Shown: in pieces, positions 35,291-43,580 of the stretch | Layout of the letters: every line of letters starts with the position of its first letter | Numbering within the stretch: the first letter of the stretch is position 1 | Origin: an uncultured Prevotella sp. | GTDB lineage: Bacteria > Bacteroidota > Bacteroidia > Bacteroidales > Bacteroidaceae | DNA: 64,000 bases | Assembly: GCA_900551055.1 (NCBI GenBank) | Contig: URUK01000002.1 | Location: 62,001-126,000, forward strand | Reading direction: 5' to 3' | The notes under the pieces: generated by a model | The model's database searches: none | Seen by the model: only the letters and a program-made list of their open reading frames with translations | Told to the model about the DNA's origin: nothing | Made by a program: the position numbers and the translations under genes

Positions 35291-36647
35291 GCTGGGTGGT
35301 GGAAAGGTCGCAGTTGTGATGCTCACTGCTTTTCTCCGCGCCGCCCTTTACTATCTTAAACCCCTTTACTGTGTACACTTTGTTTATCATGTAGATTATC
35401 GACCCTGCAAACGCCAGGCAGCAGGCAATACCTATGTAGACGCTCATGCCGTTGTAGAACGACGTCCAGTCGATGTGCGGAGCTTGGAACTCCTTGAACA
35501 GGAGCAGGCAAAGCGTGCCGAGATAGCCGATGAAGTCGATTGTGATTATGAAGAAACCGACATTTCCCTGAACCTTGAAGCAGGCGATAAAACGCTCGAA
35601 GAAGATGGTCTGGAAGCTCAAATAGGCTATGTCTATGCAAAGAGTCTGCAAGAAAAGCCATGCTGTTACCGGCATGTTCAACGACCCGGCTTCAGCTCCG
35701 AGGAATGCTATCGTGCCCATTCCGATGGCCGACATGATGAGAATCAGGCACAAGGCGCGCAGATGGTTGCCCACAGCCGACAGCAGGGCGAACACTCCGA
35801 GCAGCACAAGTGTGGCGATTGAGTCGAGATGGGCGAACGCCCAGGACGACACCTGGCTGACATCTATTATGCAGACGATAAAGTCTTCCTTTATATCACG
35901 CTGCACAGTGAGCAGCAGGTTTGCGCCGAACAGCATTATAAGCAGCGGCATGAACTTGACGAAAAGCTGCCAACGCTGGCGTCCGTCGAGCGTAACACGC
36001 TTGGTGCGGGCGGCGATGTCGGCCGCAGTGGGCGCCGGAAACTTGGTCATCATCCATCCCATGAAGCACAACAGTGGAAAAGCCACCGCCCCGACAAGGG
36101 CCGGCATCCAGAACTCGCTTACCCCGAGGTCGTTCAAAGCGTAAAGACCGAGCGACTTGGCAACGCCCGAACTCAACGCCATGCTTACGCCCATGATGCT
36201 TGCGAGAATGTCGGTTGTGCGGCGGCCTTCAAGGAAACTGAAGATTACTCCCCACATGCAGCCCAGCGAAAGACCGTTGAAGAACAGGGCGAAGATATTG
36301 TAAGGCGCAGGCAGAAGACCGAAAGCGACGAGCGAAACCTCTGACAACGCCGCCGAACCGACGATGAACTTGAGGCGGCCTTCGGGCTTAAGCTCGGATA
36401 TATACTTAATGCCCAGCATCTTGGCGCACACGTAACCGATGAGCTGGATGATGCTGACGACAATCTTATAGTCCATCCCCGCCACCTGCAACCCGTCGAA
36501 CTCGGCCGCAGTAAACGGCTTGCGAAGGGCGTAGACGAGCGAATACGACAGCAGCGCAGTGCCTCCGGCCCACAGCACGAAGAGCCAGTCGGGCATGTTT
36601 GAGGCCGCCGTCCGCAGGTTTGGAAATTTGCTGATAACTTGTTTCAT
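35268..36647 (-). CDS. MFS transporter, DUF5690-like, of the aminoethylphosphonate operon
   Basis: The protein has 459 residues and about 12 membrane helices. It is the first gene of the operon with phnX and phnW, so it probably imports 2-aminoethylphosphonate or a relative. ALRKPFTAAEFDG and ISELKPEGRLKFIVG resemble the MFS loop 2-3 region, and SFLEGRRTTDILASIMG is a conserved cytoplasmic segment. I believe this is the DUF5690 family, found beside phosphonate genes in Bacteroidetes. A Ser/Gln/Thr-rich tail ends in the repeat at 35268-35290. Confidence 0.82.
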   Translation of the reverse strand: MKQVISKFPNLRTAASNMPDWLFVLWAGGTALLSYSLVYALRKPFTAAEFDGLQVAGMDYKIVVSIIQLIGYVCAKMLGIKYISELKPEGRLKFIVGSAALSEVSLVAFGLLPAPYNIFALFFNGLSLGCMWGVIFSFLEGRRTTDILASIMGVSMALSSGVAKSLGLYALNDLGVSEFWMPALVGAVAFPLLCFMGWMMTKFPAPTAADIAARTKRVTLDGRQRWQLFVKFMPLLIMLFGANLLLTVQRDIKEDFIVCIIDVSQVSSWAFAHLDSIATLVLLGVFALLSAVGNHLRALCLILIMSAIGMGTIAFLGAEAGSLNMPVTAWLFLQTLCIDIAYLSFQTIFFERFIACFKVQGNVGFFIITIDFIGYLGTLCLLLFKEFQAPHIDWTSFYNGMSVYIGIACCLAFAGSIIYMINKVYTVKGFKIVKGGAEKSSEHHNCDLSTTQQQNLTTA

Positions 36648-36658
36648 GTTATGTTCTT

Positions 36659-36745
36659 TTAGTTGACGAGTGACAAGTTGACGAGTCTACAAGGCTTAAC
36701 ACATATCCGTTTGTCTACTTGTCTGCTCGTTACTCGTCTGCTCCG
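36659..36745. repeat. Class B palindrome (GACAAGTTGACGAG words)
   Basis: Words AGTTGACGAGTGACAAG face TACTTGTCTGCTCG in opposite sense around a short centre. The words resemble those at 1510-1680. Confidence 0.75.
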
Positions 36746-36760
36746 CTTTCTTTGACGCTG

Positions 36761-36768
36761 CAAAATTA
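36761..36768 (-). promoter_or_regulatory. Minus-7 element of the phosphonate operon
   Basis: TAATTTTG on the minus strand, 114 bp before the transporter start. The palindrome at 36659 would lie in the leader. The TTTG element at the expected distance is missing. Confidence 0.5.
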
Positions 36769-36921
36769 CTCCGCCGACGACGGTGAAAAAATGAATATCG
36801 GATGAATAATATGTCCGTAACAATTCATTAAAATGAATGAAAACGTAACTTAGCGGCAATGCAAAAAACATTGCAATCTCAATGTAACACATCTGCAATA
36901 CATGTTGTTAAGTTTATTGCT

Positions 36922-37030
36922 TACCTTTGCAACGGAAATCAAGCAAATGAAAAATGAACAATGAAAAACAAACAATAGGGCACACGCCAAAGGTTGGTTT
37001 TTCATTGTCCATTCTTCATTTTTCATCAAA
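36922..37030 (+). promoter_or_regulatory. Minus-7 element plus palindromic leader of the HTH gene
   Basis: TACCTTTG (36922-36929) is perfect. The leader (36947-37030) is a class B palindrome, with words GAAAAATGAACAATGAAAAAC opposing TTTTTCATTGTCCATTC. It ends just before the chosen start at 37038, so it could fold over the start site. Confidence 0.6.
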
Positions 37031-37037
37031 ACAAATT

Positions 37038-37931
37038 ATGGACGACCTCAAGGAAATATACGAAAGGATAAAGTTCTTACGCGGCAAGGGTGTGAAAATG
37101 AAGGAAATAGCCTCGCAGACGGGGCTTACGCCGAGCGTGCTGTCGGCACTTTTCACCACCGTCATGCCCGAGTTCTTCAAGAACCTGGACAAGGGGATGG
37201 ACGAAGACAAGGCCCTTGACGAGGCTCTTGTGTGGGTGAACAACGTGTCTAAAAAGAAGCTGCTCGGGCAACTCGACAAGATGAAGGCCGCCGTCTTCGC
37301 GATGGACGCAGCCCCGAAAACGCCCGCAAGCAGTGCTGGCAACATGCACGCAGACATCATATCGCAGGCGATGAAAGACGCGGTGAACGGCTGCACGGGC
37401 TTCAGCGGAATGTACATGAGCTACAGCGTGTCGTCAAGTTCAAGCGCGATGAAAATCGAGCCCTACCTCATCACGCCGTCGGCCGACGGCAGTTACATGG
37501 AAGTAATCCACAACAACGCATACGGCTCGACACACCACGGCTTCGCACTGATGAACGGCCTTAGCCACATGTACATCATGTTCAACGAGAACCGGCCGCC
37601 GCAACTCGCCCTGTTCAACATCTGCCTGAAGCTGCCAATGTTCGAACGGCCGCCATACCTGCGCGGAATATACACCTGCCTTGACTACAACCACAACCCG
37701 ATAGCAAGGCGCATACTCTTCGTCAAAGCCGGCGACAGCACGTCGCGCGAGGACTTTCTCAAAGCCAAAGGATGCCTGAAACAGTATGAGGAACTTGACG
37801 AGAAGGAACAGATTTACTACAAATACACCTGCGGCGACGAAGACGCGGTGCGCATGAGGGACGTTCCGGCGCCACGCATGACCGGCAACGACCTCATGGC
37901 GGAAAAGGAACTGCTTGCCGGAAAACGGTGA
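37038..37931 (+). CDS. HTH-containing protein of unknown function
   Basis: The N-terminus (about residues 1-40) contains a likely helix-turn-helix, GVKMKEIASQTGLTPSVLSALF. The rest, about 250 residues, has a Ser-rich segment (MSYSVSSSSSAMKIEPYL) followed by an alpha/beta region with ARRILFVKAGDS and a charged end. I do not recognise the domain. The ATG at 37038 is preferred over 36954, which would add 28 codons made only of the palindromic leader. It stands alone. It may be a DNA-binding regulator of an unknown target. Confidence 0.7.
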   Translation: MDDLKEIYERIKFLRGKGVKMKEIASQTGLTPSVLSALFTTVMPEFFKNLDKGMDEDKALDEALVWVNNVSKKKLLGQLDKMKAAVFAMDAAPKTPASSAGNMHADIISQAMKDAVNGCTGFSGMYMSYSVSSSSSAMKIEPYLITPSADGSYMEVIHNNAYGSTHHGFALMNGLSHMYIMFNENRPPQLALFNICLKLPMFERPPYLRGIYTCLDYNHNPIARRILFVKAGDSTSREDFLKAKGCLKQYEELDEKEQIYYKYTCGDEDAVRMRDVPAPRMTGNDLMAEKELLAGKR

Positions 37932-37959
37932 CCGGCGCCGCGGCTGACGGCAAACGGAT

Positions 37960-38078
37960 TTATGAAAGACGGCCTTTTGCAATGCAAAAGGCCGTCTTTC
38001 ATGTTGTAAAAGGCCACCTTTTGCAAGCCAAAAGACGGCCTTTTACAACGCATTGGAAATCAAACACTTACGAAAACG
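37960..38078 (+). repeat. Class A 22-bp mosaic repeat, copy 7
   Basis: TGAAAGACGGCCTTTTGC pairs with GCAAAAGGCCGTCTTTCA as a hairpin and may terminate the HTH gene. AAAGGCCACCTTT and AAAGACGGCCTTT follow. The tail GCATTGGAAATCAAACACTT is divergent. Confidence 0.85.
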
Positions 38079-38151
38079 CATACTTATTACGCCGCAAGAA
38101 AGGCCAAAACTGACAAAAACAACACATTTTGCAAGAAAAACTTGATAAAGT

Positions 38152-38183
38152 TTTGCATTACCATCAAAAACACATTATATTTG
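38152..38183 (+). promoter_or_regulatory. Promoter of the TrpB2-like gene
   Basis: TTTG (38152-38155), 20 bp, TATATTTG (38176-38183), 48 bp before the start. Confidence 0.75.
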
Positions 38184-38231
38184 CAGCAATAATCATTTTT
38201 CAAGTGACAAACCGACAAACAACATCGCAAA

Positions 38232-39593
38232 ATGGGAAAACAAAAGAAATTCATACTGCAAGAGAAAGAGATGCCGACACAATGGTACAACATACAGGCA
38301 GACATGGTGAACAAGCCTTTGCCGCCGCTTAGCCCGGCAACGCACGAGCCGCTGAAGGCGGAAGACCTCTTCCCCGTGTTCTGCGAGGAGTGTTGCAGGC
38401 AGGAATTCGACCAGACCAACGCATGGCTCGACATACCCGACGAGGTGCTGGACAAGTACCGGTATTACCGGCCCACGCCGCTCGTGCGCGCATACGCGCT
38501 CGAAAAAGCGCTCGACACGCCCGCACACATCTACTTCAAGAACGAAAGCACCAATCCGCTGGGCAGCCACAAAATCAACTCCGCACTCGCACAGTGCTAC
38601 TACTGCAAGCAAGAGGGCACCACAAACGTAACCACAGAAACCGGCGCGGGACAGTGGGGAGCCGCGTTGAGCTACGCCGCGCGAGTGTTCGGGCTTGAAG
38701 CCGCAGTATACCAGGTCAAGATAAGCCTGAAGCAGAAGCCGTACCGCAGCATACTGATGCGCACCTTCGGCGCGGAGGTTACAGGCTCGCCGTCGATGTC
38801 GACACGTGCAGGCAAGGACATAATAACACGCGACCCCATGCACCAAGGCTCGCTCGGCACGGCCATCTCGGAAGCAATAGAGCTGGCAACAACCACGCCC
38901 CACTGCAAATACACACTCGGCTCGGTGCTCAACCACGTGGCGTTGCACCAGACGGTAATAGGACTTGAAGCGGAAAAACAAATGGAAATGGCCGGCGAAT
39001 ACCCCGACACCGTCATCGCATGCTTCGGCGGAGGCTCGAACTTCGGCGGAATAGCGTTCCCCTTCATGCGGCACAACATAAAGGAAGGGGCGAAAACCGA
39101 ATACATAGCAGCCGAACCGGCAAGCTGCCCCAAGCTTACACGCGGCGTGTTCGAATACGACTTCGGCGACGAGGCCGGCTACACACCGCTGCTTCCGATG
39201 TTCACCCTCGGCCACAGCTTCAAGCCCGCCAACATCCACGCCGGCGGCCTGCGCTACCACGGAGCGGGCGTAATCGTTTCGCAACTGCTTAAAGACGGGC
39301 TGATGCGCGGCGTCGACATACCCCAGCTGGAATCGTTCGACGCAGGCCTGCTCTTCGCCCGCACCGAGGGCATCGTGCCCGCCCCGGAGAGCTGCCACGC
39401 AATAGCGGCAACGATAAGGGAAGCCAACAAGTGCAAGGAAAGCGGCCGACAGAAAGTCATTCTGTTCAACCTCAGCGGCCACGGGCTTATCGACATGACC
39501 GCCTACGAGCAGTACCTCAACGGCGACTTGATGAATTATGCCATATCAGACGAGGAAATCAAGGCCAACACAGATAAAATTCATAAGTCATAA
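38232..39593 (+). CDS. Tryptophan synthase beta-like protein (TrpB2 type)
   Basis: This PLP enzyme would join indole and serine to give tryptophan. The PLP lysine is residue 114 in NPLGSHKINSALAQ. TETGAGQWGAAL, CFGGGSNFGGIAFPF (phosphate loop) and HAGGLRYHGAG are family motifs. The 453-residue length with an N-terminal extension is typical of TrpB2, not of the 390-400 residue TrpB1. No trpA or other trp gene is near, which agrees with TrpB2 working alone, perhaps salvaging free indole. The last residues (IHKS) come from the flanking palindrome. Confidence 0.92.
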   Translation: MGKQKKFILQEKEMPTQWYNIQADMVNKPLPPLSPATHEPLKAEDLFPVFCEECCRQEFDQTNAWLDIPDEVLDKYRYYRPTPLVRAYALEKALDTPAHIYFKNESTNPLGSHKINSALAQCYYCKQEGTTNVTTETGAGQWGAALSYAARVFGLEAAVYQVKISLKQKPYRSILMRTFGAEVTGSPSMSTRAGKDIITRDPMHQGSLGTAISEAIELATTTPHCKYTLGSVLNHVALHQTVIGLEAEKQMEMAGEYPDTVIACFGGGSNFGGIAFPFMRHNIKEGAKTEYIAAEPASCPKLTRGVFEYDFGDEAGYTPLLPMFTLGHSFKPANIHAGGLRYHGAGVIVSQLLKDGLMRGVDIPQLESFDAGLLFARTEGIVPAPESCHAIAATIREANKCKESGRQKVILFNLSGHGLIDMTAYEQYLNGDLMNYAISDEEIKANTDKIHKS

Positions 39594-39705
39594 TTCACAA
39601 TTCATAATGGGGCGGACACCGTGCAACAAGTCTGTATCAATGACTTTCATTAAGTTTGCACGGCGTCCGCCCCATTATGAATTGTGCATTCTGCATTATG
39701 AATTA
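39582..39705. repeat. Class B palindrome (CATAATTCACAATTCATAATG words)
   Basis: Left words CATAAGTCATAATTCACAAT and GGGGCGGACACCGTGCAA are mirrored by GCACGGCGTCCGCCCC and ATGAATTGTGCATTCTGC. The left arm overlaps the 3' end of the TrpB2 gene. The right arm ends at the nuclease stop. Confidence 0.9.
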
Positions 39706-40626
39706 ACCGTCAGTTAGTCCCCAAGTCCTGATTGCCATTGTGCTTTCGCGGTCTTCTTCTATATTGTCAGGCAGGTTACAGAAGAAGTCTATGCCTGTAA
39801 GTTCCTCCAAATCGTCTATCGTCATGGCGAAATTTGACAGTGGTTCGTCGTCATGCCAATTGTTTTCATCCTGTTCGAACCACAGTCCAATAGCTTTATA
39901 CCCCAAGCTATTTTTCATCAGTAAGGCCACAAAGAAATATCTCGGTACAATCAGCCTGCCTTGCAAACGTTCAATTATGTTTTCGTCACTGTCGATTGTT
40001 CCACCCTTGCATACATACAAAGTGTCCGTCGTATTGTCCGGAGTAATGCGGCGCAGCCAGTTCTCCATTCTCACCCAAAGCCCCTCGCCACGATCTGAAC
40101 CGCTATTAGTGTAACCATTGAACTTATGATATTGCGGCTGCATATTTGTCATATAAAATGTCTGGTAGTTGGCTCTGTTAGAATACGTCCTGTCCGCATT
40201 AGGACAGATATGCCCGTGCTCATAACCTGAACGATAAATATAGTCCGTTTCATAATAGTCACCCGGGTCAAGATTCTCCGTGTCATTAAAGTAGCCATCG
40301 ACAACTCTGCTGAAGCTTCCGCTATACCCCCGGTGCATCTGATAGCATGACCAGCGTTGCGACTTCTTGTCACAGTCCCACTCAACGGCGAAGTTCACAC
40401 GGTCGGCATCATACGTCCGATTGTCGCTTGTACGGTAAACTATAACCTTGTTGTTGCCTTCTTTCAGGCGCGGAAACTCAAGGCGTGCCACCGCCGGCTC
40501 GTCAGTGACGATGTTCCTGTTGGCATTGCGTCCACCGCCTTGCGAGCCGCCGCCGTCGTCATCGCTGCACGATGCGAACGAAAAGGCCGCGGCAAGCAGA
40601 ATGAGAAAATAATAAAACCTGTTCAT
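39703..40626 (-). CDS. Lipoprotein DNA/RNA non-specific endonuclease (NUC1 family)
   Basis: The signal ends at lipobox FASC (Cys about 20), followed by an Asp/Gly linker. The nuclease domain contains EHGHICPNADR, which fits the catalytic His of the DRGH motif with Gly in place of Asp-Arg. NYQTFYMTNMQPQYHKFNG holds the metal-binding Asn. Secreted beta-beta-alpha metal nucleases of this type cut DNA and RNA without sequence preference. It lies 115 bp downstream of rpmE2 with a terminator between. The TonB receptor operon with OB-fold-like lipoproteins lies a little upstream on the same strand. The gene is more AT-rich than its neighbours. Confidence 0.9.
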   Translation of the reverse strand: MNRFYYFLILLAAAFSFASCSDDDGGGSQGGGRNANRNIVTDEPAVARLEFPRLKEGNNKVIVYRTSDNRTYDADRVNFAVEWDCDKKSQRWSCYQMHRGYSGSFSRVVDGYFNDTENLDPGDYYETDYIYRSGYEHGHICPNADRTYSNRANYQTFYMTNMQPQYHKFNGYTNSGSDRGEGLWVRMENWLRRITPDNTTDTLYVCKGGTIDSDENIIERLQGRLIVPRYFFVALLMKNSLGYKAIGLWFEQDENNWHDDEPLSNFAMTIDDLEELTGIDFFCNLPDNIEEDRESTMAIRTWGLTDG

Positions 40627-40664
40627 ATCGTTATTTGTTTAGTAGGAGAAACTTGCCTGAATAG

Positions 40665-40714
40665 ACAAAAAATGCGTTCTGGCGCATATGCGACTACGCC
40701 AAAACGCATTTTCT
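40665..40714. terminator. Terminator after rpmE2
   Basis: AAAATGCGTTCTGGCG (40669-40684) pairs with CGCCAAAACGCATTTT (40697-40712), with one small internal mismatch, and has A- and T-rich flanks. It works in either direction. Confidence 0.8.
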
Positions 40715-40741
40715 TTTGCCTTCAAAATATATGTGAATATA

Positions 40742-40993
40742 TTATTTGCGCGCCTTACCGTAGCGGCTCATGAACTTGTCTACGCGGCCTGCCGTGTCGA
40801 CGAGCTTGCTCTTGCCCGTATAGAACGGGTGCGAAGTGCTTGAGATTTCGACTTTTACCACTGGGTAAGTTTCACCTTCAAATTCCACTGTCTCCGTTGT
40901 CTTGCATGTGGAACGTGTAAGGAACATATCGCCGTTGGACATATCCTTGAATACGACGGGGCGATAGTTTTCGGGATGGATACCTTTCTTCAT
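40742..40993 (-). CDS. rpmE2: Ribosomal protein bL31 type B
   Basis: The 83-residue protein starts MKKGIHPENYRPVVFKDMSNG and ends with VDKFMSRYGKARK. It lacks the CxxC zinc pair of type A L31 and so is the zinc-free form. It has its own promoter and terminator. Confidence 0.96.
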   Translation of the reverse strand: MKKGIHPENYRPVVFKDMSNGDMFLTRSTCKTTETVEFEGETYPVVKVEISSTSHPFYTGKSKLVDTAGRVDKFMSRYGKARK

Positions 40994-41051
40994 TTCGTTA
41001 TTATAATTGAATGTTAATCTGTTCTGTCCTTATAATGACACTTTCGGGCTG

Positions 41052-41082
41052 CAAAGTTACTGCTTTTTTGCCGAACTTCAAA
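41052..41082 (-). promoter_or_regulatory. rpmE2 promoter
   Basis: TAACTTTG (41059-41052, minus) with TTTG (41082-41079) 19 bp upstream, a full consensus match. The leader is about 50 nt. Confidence 0.8.
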
Positions 41083-41106
41083 ATTAATCAGAAGATTTAT
41101 TGCATT

Positions 41107-41505
41107 TCACTTGAAAGTAATATGGCCTTTCGCTTCTCCCAGAAAAGTCGATATTTTATCTATATACGGCTTCACCTCTTGCTCCGTTGCGTCAAACATA
41201 TCATCATAATCGCCTGCTTGCCGCAACTCATACAACCGCGAGAACAGCCTGCCATAAGACTTGTCAAGCATGCCTTCGTTTATTATTTTCTGACCTAACA
41301 GGTGTATGGTGCCGGCATGGGTCTTCGCCGATATGCCCTTGTCAAGAAGCAATGCCGAAGCCATGTAATACACGGCATAATACAACCTGTTGCCTGCCAG
41401 GTTCCAAAAGCCAAGCCCGGCCACGGCCTTGGCCTCGTCAAAGCTCTTGTATGACTTTTCCATCCTGAACCTGATGATTGCCCTACGCTCTTCCGCCGTC
41501 AACAT
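41107..41505 (-). CDS. HEPN-domain protein (likely toxin of an MNT-HEPN pair)
   Basis: The 132-residue, all-helical protein has the PF05168-like pattern NRLYYAVYYMASALLLDKGISAKTH, then RLFSRLYELRQAGDYDD. The first motif is the main HEPN helix and the last is the conserved C-terminal signature of this subgroup. The RX4-6H ribonuclease motif of active HEPN toxins is not evident, so catalysis is uncertain. Its start overlaps the end of the nucleotidyltransferase gene by 7 bp, the usual layout of this pair. Confidence 0.85.
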   Translation of the reverse strand: MLTAEERRAIIRFRMEKSYKSFDEAKAVAGLGFWNLAGNRLYYAVYYMASALLLDKGISAKTHAGTIHLLGQKIINEGMLDKSYGRLFSRLYELRQAGDYDDMFDATEQEVKPYIDKISTFLGEAKGHITFK

Positions 41506-41813
41506 ATCCGTATCCCTTCCGCTGTTACGTTTTTGTAAAACTCACTGCCGCTGCGTGCGTCCCACTCCTTAAAAGTATAAACCATGGGGTGTATCATTGC
41601 GTCCGCAGTCCAGCCAAGCTCCCAAAAAGGATAAGAATACCGCTCATGGTCGCCCTCGCTTATGCAGGCTTTGTCCAACAGCACAAGCACGTCCCAATCC
41701 GACCCTTCGTGCCAATCACCACGCGCACGAGAGCCGAACAGTATAACTTTTGCGCCCTTTGGCATCACGGCTGAAGCCGTTTCCTTTATCTTGTCTACAA
41801 TGTTCATCACCAT
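41499..41813 (-). CDS. Minimal nucleotidyltransferase (antitoxin of the MNT-HEPN pair)
   Basis: The 104-residue protein is a polymerase-beta-fold NTase. GSRARGDWHEGSDWDV gives the GSx(10)DxD catalytic motif. MNT antitoxins of the MntA/HepT type silence their HEPN partner by adding AMP. This one lies first on the transcript, as is usual when the NTase leads. The pair may also be a stand-alone stress module. Target and activity need experiment. Confidence 0.87.
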   Translation of the reverse strand: MVMNIVDKIKETASAVMPKGAKVILFGSRARGDWHEGSDWDVLVLLDKACISEGDHERYSYPFWELGWTADAMIHPMVYTFKEWDARSGSEFYKNVTAEGIRIC

Positions 41814-41833
41814 AAAATGAGCGTCTTACAATG

Positions 41834-41865
41834 CAAAGATAGTGTTTTTACTACCTACTTCCAAA
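41834..41865 (-). promoter_or_regulatory. Promoter of the MNT-HEPN pair
   Basis: TATCTTTG (41841-41834, minus) with TTTG (41865-41862) 20 bp upstream, a full match, 21 bp from the start. Confidence 0.75.
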
Positions 41866-41891
41866 CTTTTAACACATGATAACGCCGCCAG

Positions 41892-42014
41892 CCGCTTTGC
41901 AATATGCCGTGAATTGCGATGCAAAAGGCCACCTTTTACACGCTAAAAGGCCACCTTTCGCATTGCGAAAGGTGGCCTTTTGGGAAACCGCTGATTATAA
42001 GCGAGTTAGCAAGT
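41892..42014 (+). repeat. Class A 22-bp mosaic repeat, copy 8
   Basis: It has a head GCTTTGCAATATGCC, then AAAGGCCACCTTT twice and AAAGGTGGCCTTT, and a tail CGCTGATTATAAGCGAGTTA. The tail ends about 5 bp before the stop codon of the lipoprotein at 42019. Confidence 0.9.
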
Positions 42015-42018
42015 AATG

Positions 42019-43533
42019 TTATTGCCTAACAAACAAAGATGGCAACTGATGGGTAACCTCTGTATAAATACCATAACTATCATAGCTCTCATCATACTGT
42101 AATGTCTTTTCTTTTTCAATATTCTTTATGCTTACAGTGTTATCACCATTGAATGTTATGTCAAAAACAGCACCCGATGACGGCATATCATCAGATACAT
42201 TGAAACTTTTGAATGTACCAGTCACATAGTAGTAACGTCCAGATTTGTCTTGGATTGTATATCCTCCGCTTACCTCTGTTATAGTAAACTCATTGTCTTC
42301 TGATGTTTCGAGTGTGCTGTTGCTTACTGTCGCATCTTCAACATCCAGGTAACCGTATGTTTGAGAGCTTGACAACGGCTGGGCTACCACGTAAGTATTG
42401 CCGCTTGAAGGTGTTGCGATAACGAATTTTGAGCCGCTTGTTATGCTTGTTGTCAAAGCGTATGTGGCAGTAGTTACAACTGGCTCTTCAGGCTGCTCGT
42501 CTGTAAGTCCTCCGTCGTTGGTAACAAGCGAGAAGTCATCCACAAGTACATCTTTGCCCGGCGACTTCGCATTCATAACTACAAGGTTCACCGTAGTAGT
42601 AGCATCCAAAGTAAATGTATTTGTCACTTCAGTCCACTCTGTGTTGCTAAGGTCTGTATATCCATTAGTTTTATATTGGTAATCTCCAACTTTGCCGTCA
42701 ATAACTGGGGCATATCCAATATTTACCGTACCTTCATTTTCAACAGCTTTAGCGTAGAACGACATCTGGTAAGTACCAGCTTTAAGGGTTATTTCTTTAT
42801 AGGCAAGACGCTTGTTTGATGAAGTAGAACCCGTTATCAGCACAGAATAATTACCTCCGTGGGCATCTGTGCTTTGTTTCAGCGTTGCGCTTGAAGCCGT
42901 TGTGGTTGACTTCCAGTTGTCTGGCTGCGATGTGCTGGACCATGTTTCAAAGTCTCCGTTTTCAAGAAGGTTCTCGCCTGTTATCGGTTCATCAGGTTCG
43001 TCTCCGCCTCCGCCTTCGCCTGTCTGGCCATTGAGGTAAACGAGATAAGCGTCGTTCTGCGCCGTCTCAATAGTGCCTTTATAGTTGGTAACCGTACCAT
43101 ATATCACGACAGAGTCGCCATACTCAAGGATATCCTGACCTTCTTTCCAGCTCTGATTGTCCAAGTATTTTGCACGGTAAACATAGAATTGCGGACTTGA
43201 ATCTTCCCTATTGTCGGCAATGTAGAATGTGGCGTTACCGAATGTTTGGCCGTTTTCGTTTACATAATTGTAGTTTTCAGTTATGTTTACTACAACTCCC
43301 GTGATGTAAACTTTCTCGGGCAGGTTCTCGCCTGATGCCAATGTTCCGGCCAGTTCAAGAGCTCTTGCAACATTATAAGGGCTTGCCGCCGTACCGTCAC
43401 CGGCAGGCTCTACGACGATGGGTAGTTCTGCCGTACCGTTCGGGTCATCATACGGAGCCGGCACGTCTTCACAACTCGTGAATGTGAACGCCGCAATGGC
43501 AAGGGCGAACACTGAATACAATATCTTTTTCAT
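42019..43533 (-). CDS. Modular surface lipoprotein with OB-fold-like and carbohydrate-binding-like domains
   Basis: Lipobox FTSC ends the signal (Cys about 21). Residues about 40-165 (PYNVARALELAG, KVYITGVVVNI, YGDSVVIYGTVTNYKG) look like an OB-fold domain of the kind paired with DUF5689. A Gly/Asp/Pro linker follows, then a jelly-roll module (ENGDFETWSSTSQPDNW to about 330). A C-terminal beta domain (FVIATPSSGNTYVVAQ) closes the protein. It is the last gene of the TonB receptor operon. It is more AT-rich than its neighbours, which may mean transfer. Ligand unknown. Confidence 0.75.
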   Translation of the reverse strand: MKKILYSVFALAIAAFTFTSCEDVPAPYDDPNGTAELPIVVEPAGDGTAASPYNVARALELAGTLASGENLPEKVYITGVVVNITENYNYVNENGQTFGNATFYIADNREDSSPQFYVYRAKYLDNQSWKEGQDILEYGDSVVIYGTVTNYKGTIETAQNDAYLVYLNGQTGEGGGGDEPDEPITGENLLENGDFETWSSTSQPDNWKSTTTASSATLKQSTDAHGGNYSVLITGSTSSNKRLAYKEITLKAGTYQMSFYAKAVENEGTVNIGYAPVIDGKVGDYQYKTNGYTDLSNTEWTEVTNTFTLDATTTVNLVVMNAKSPGKDVLVDDFSLVTNDGGLTDEQPEEPVVTTATYALTTSITSGSKFVIATPSSGNTYVVAQPLSSSQTYGYLDVEDATVSNSTLETSEDNEFTITEVSGGYTIQDKSGRYYYVTGTFKSFNVSDDMPSSGAVFDITFNGDNTVSIKNIEKEKTLQYDESYDSYGIYTEVTHQLPSLFVRQ

Positions 43534-43580
43534 AACTAAATGTTTTCTATTTGTTGATAAAACTGTTGTCTGTTATTGCC

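Noticed and set aside
38193..39482. Long minus-strand frame opposite the TrpB2-like gene
   Set aside because: Antisense shadow with low-complexity composition and no domain.
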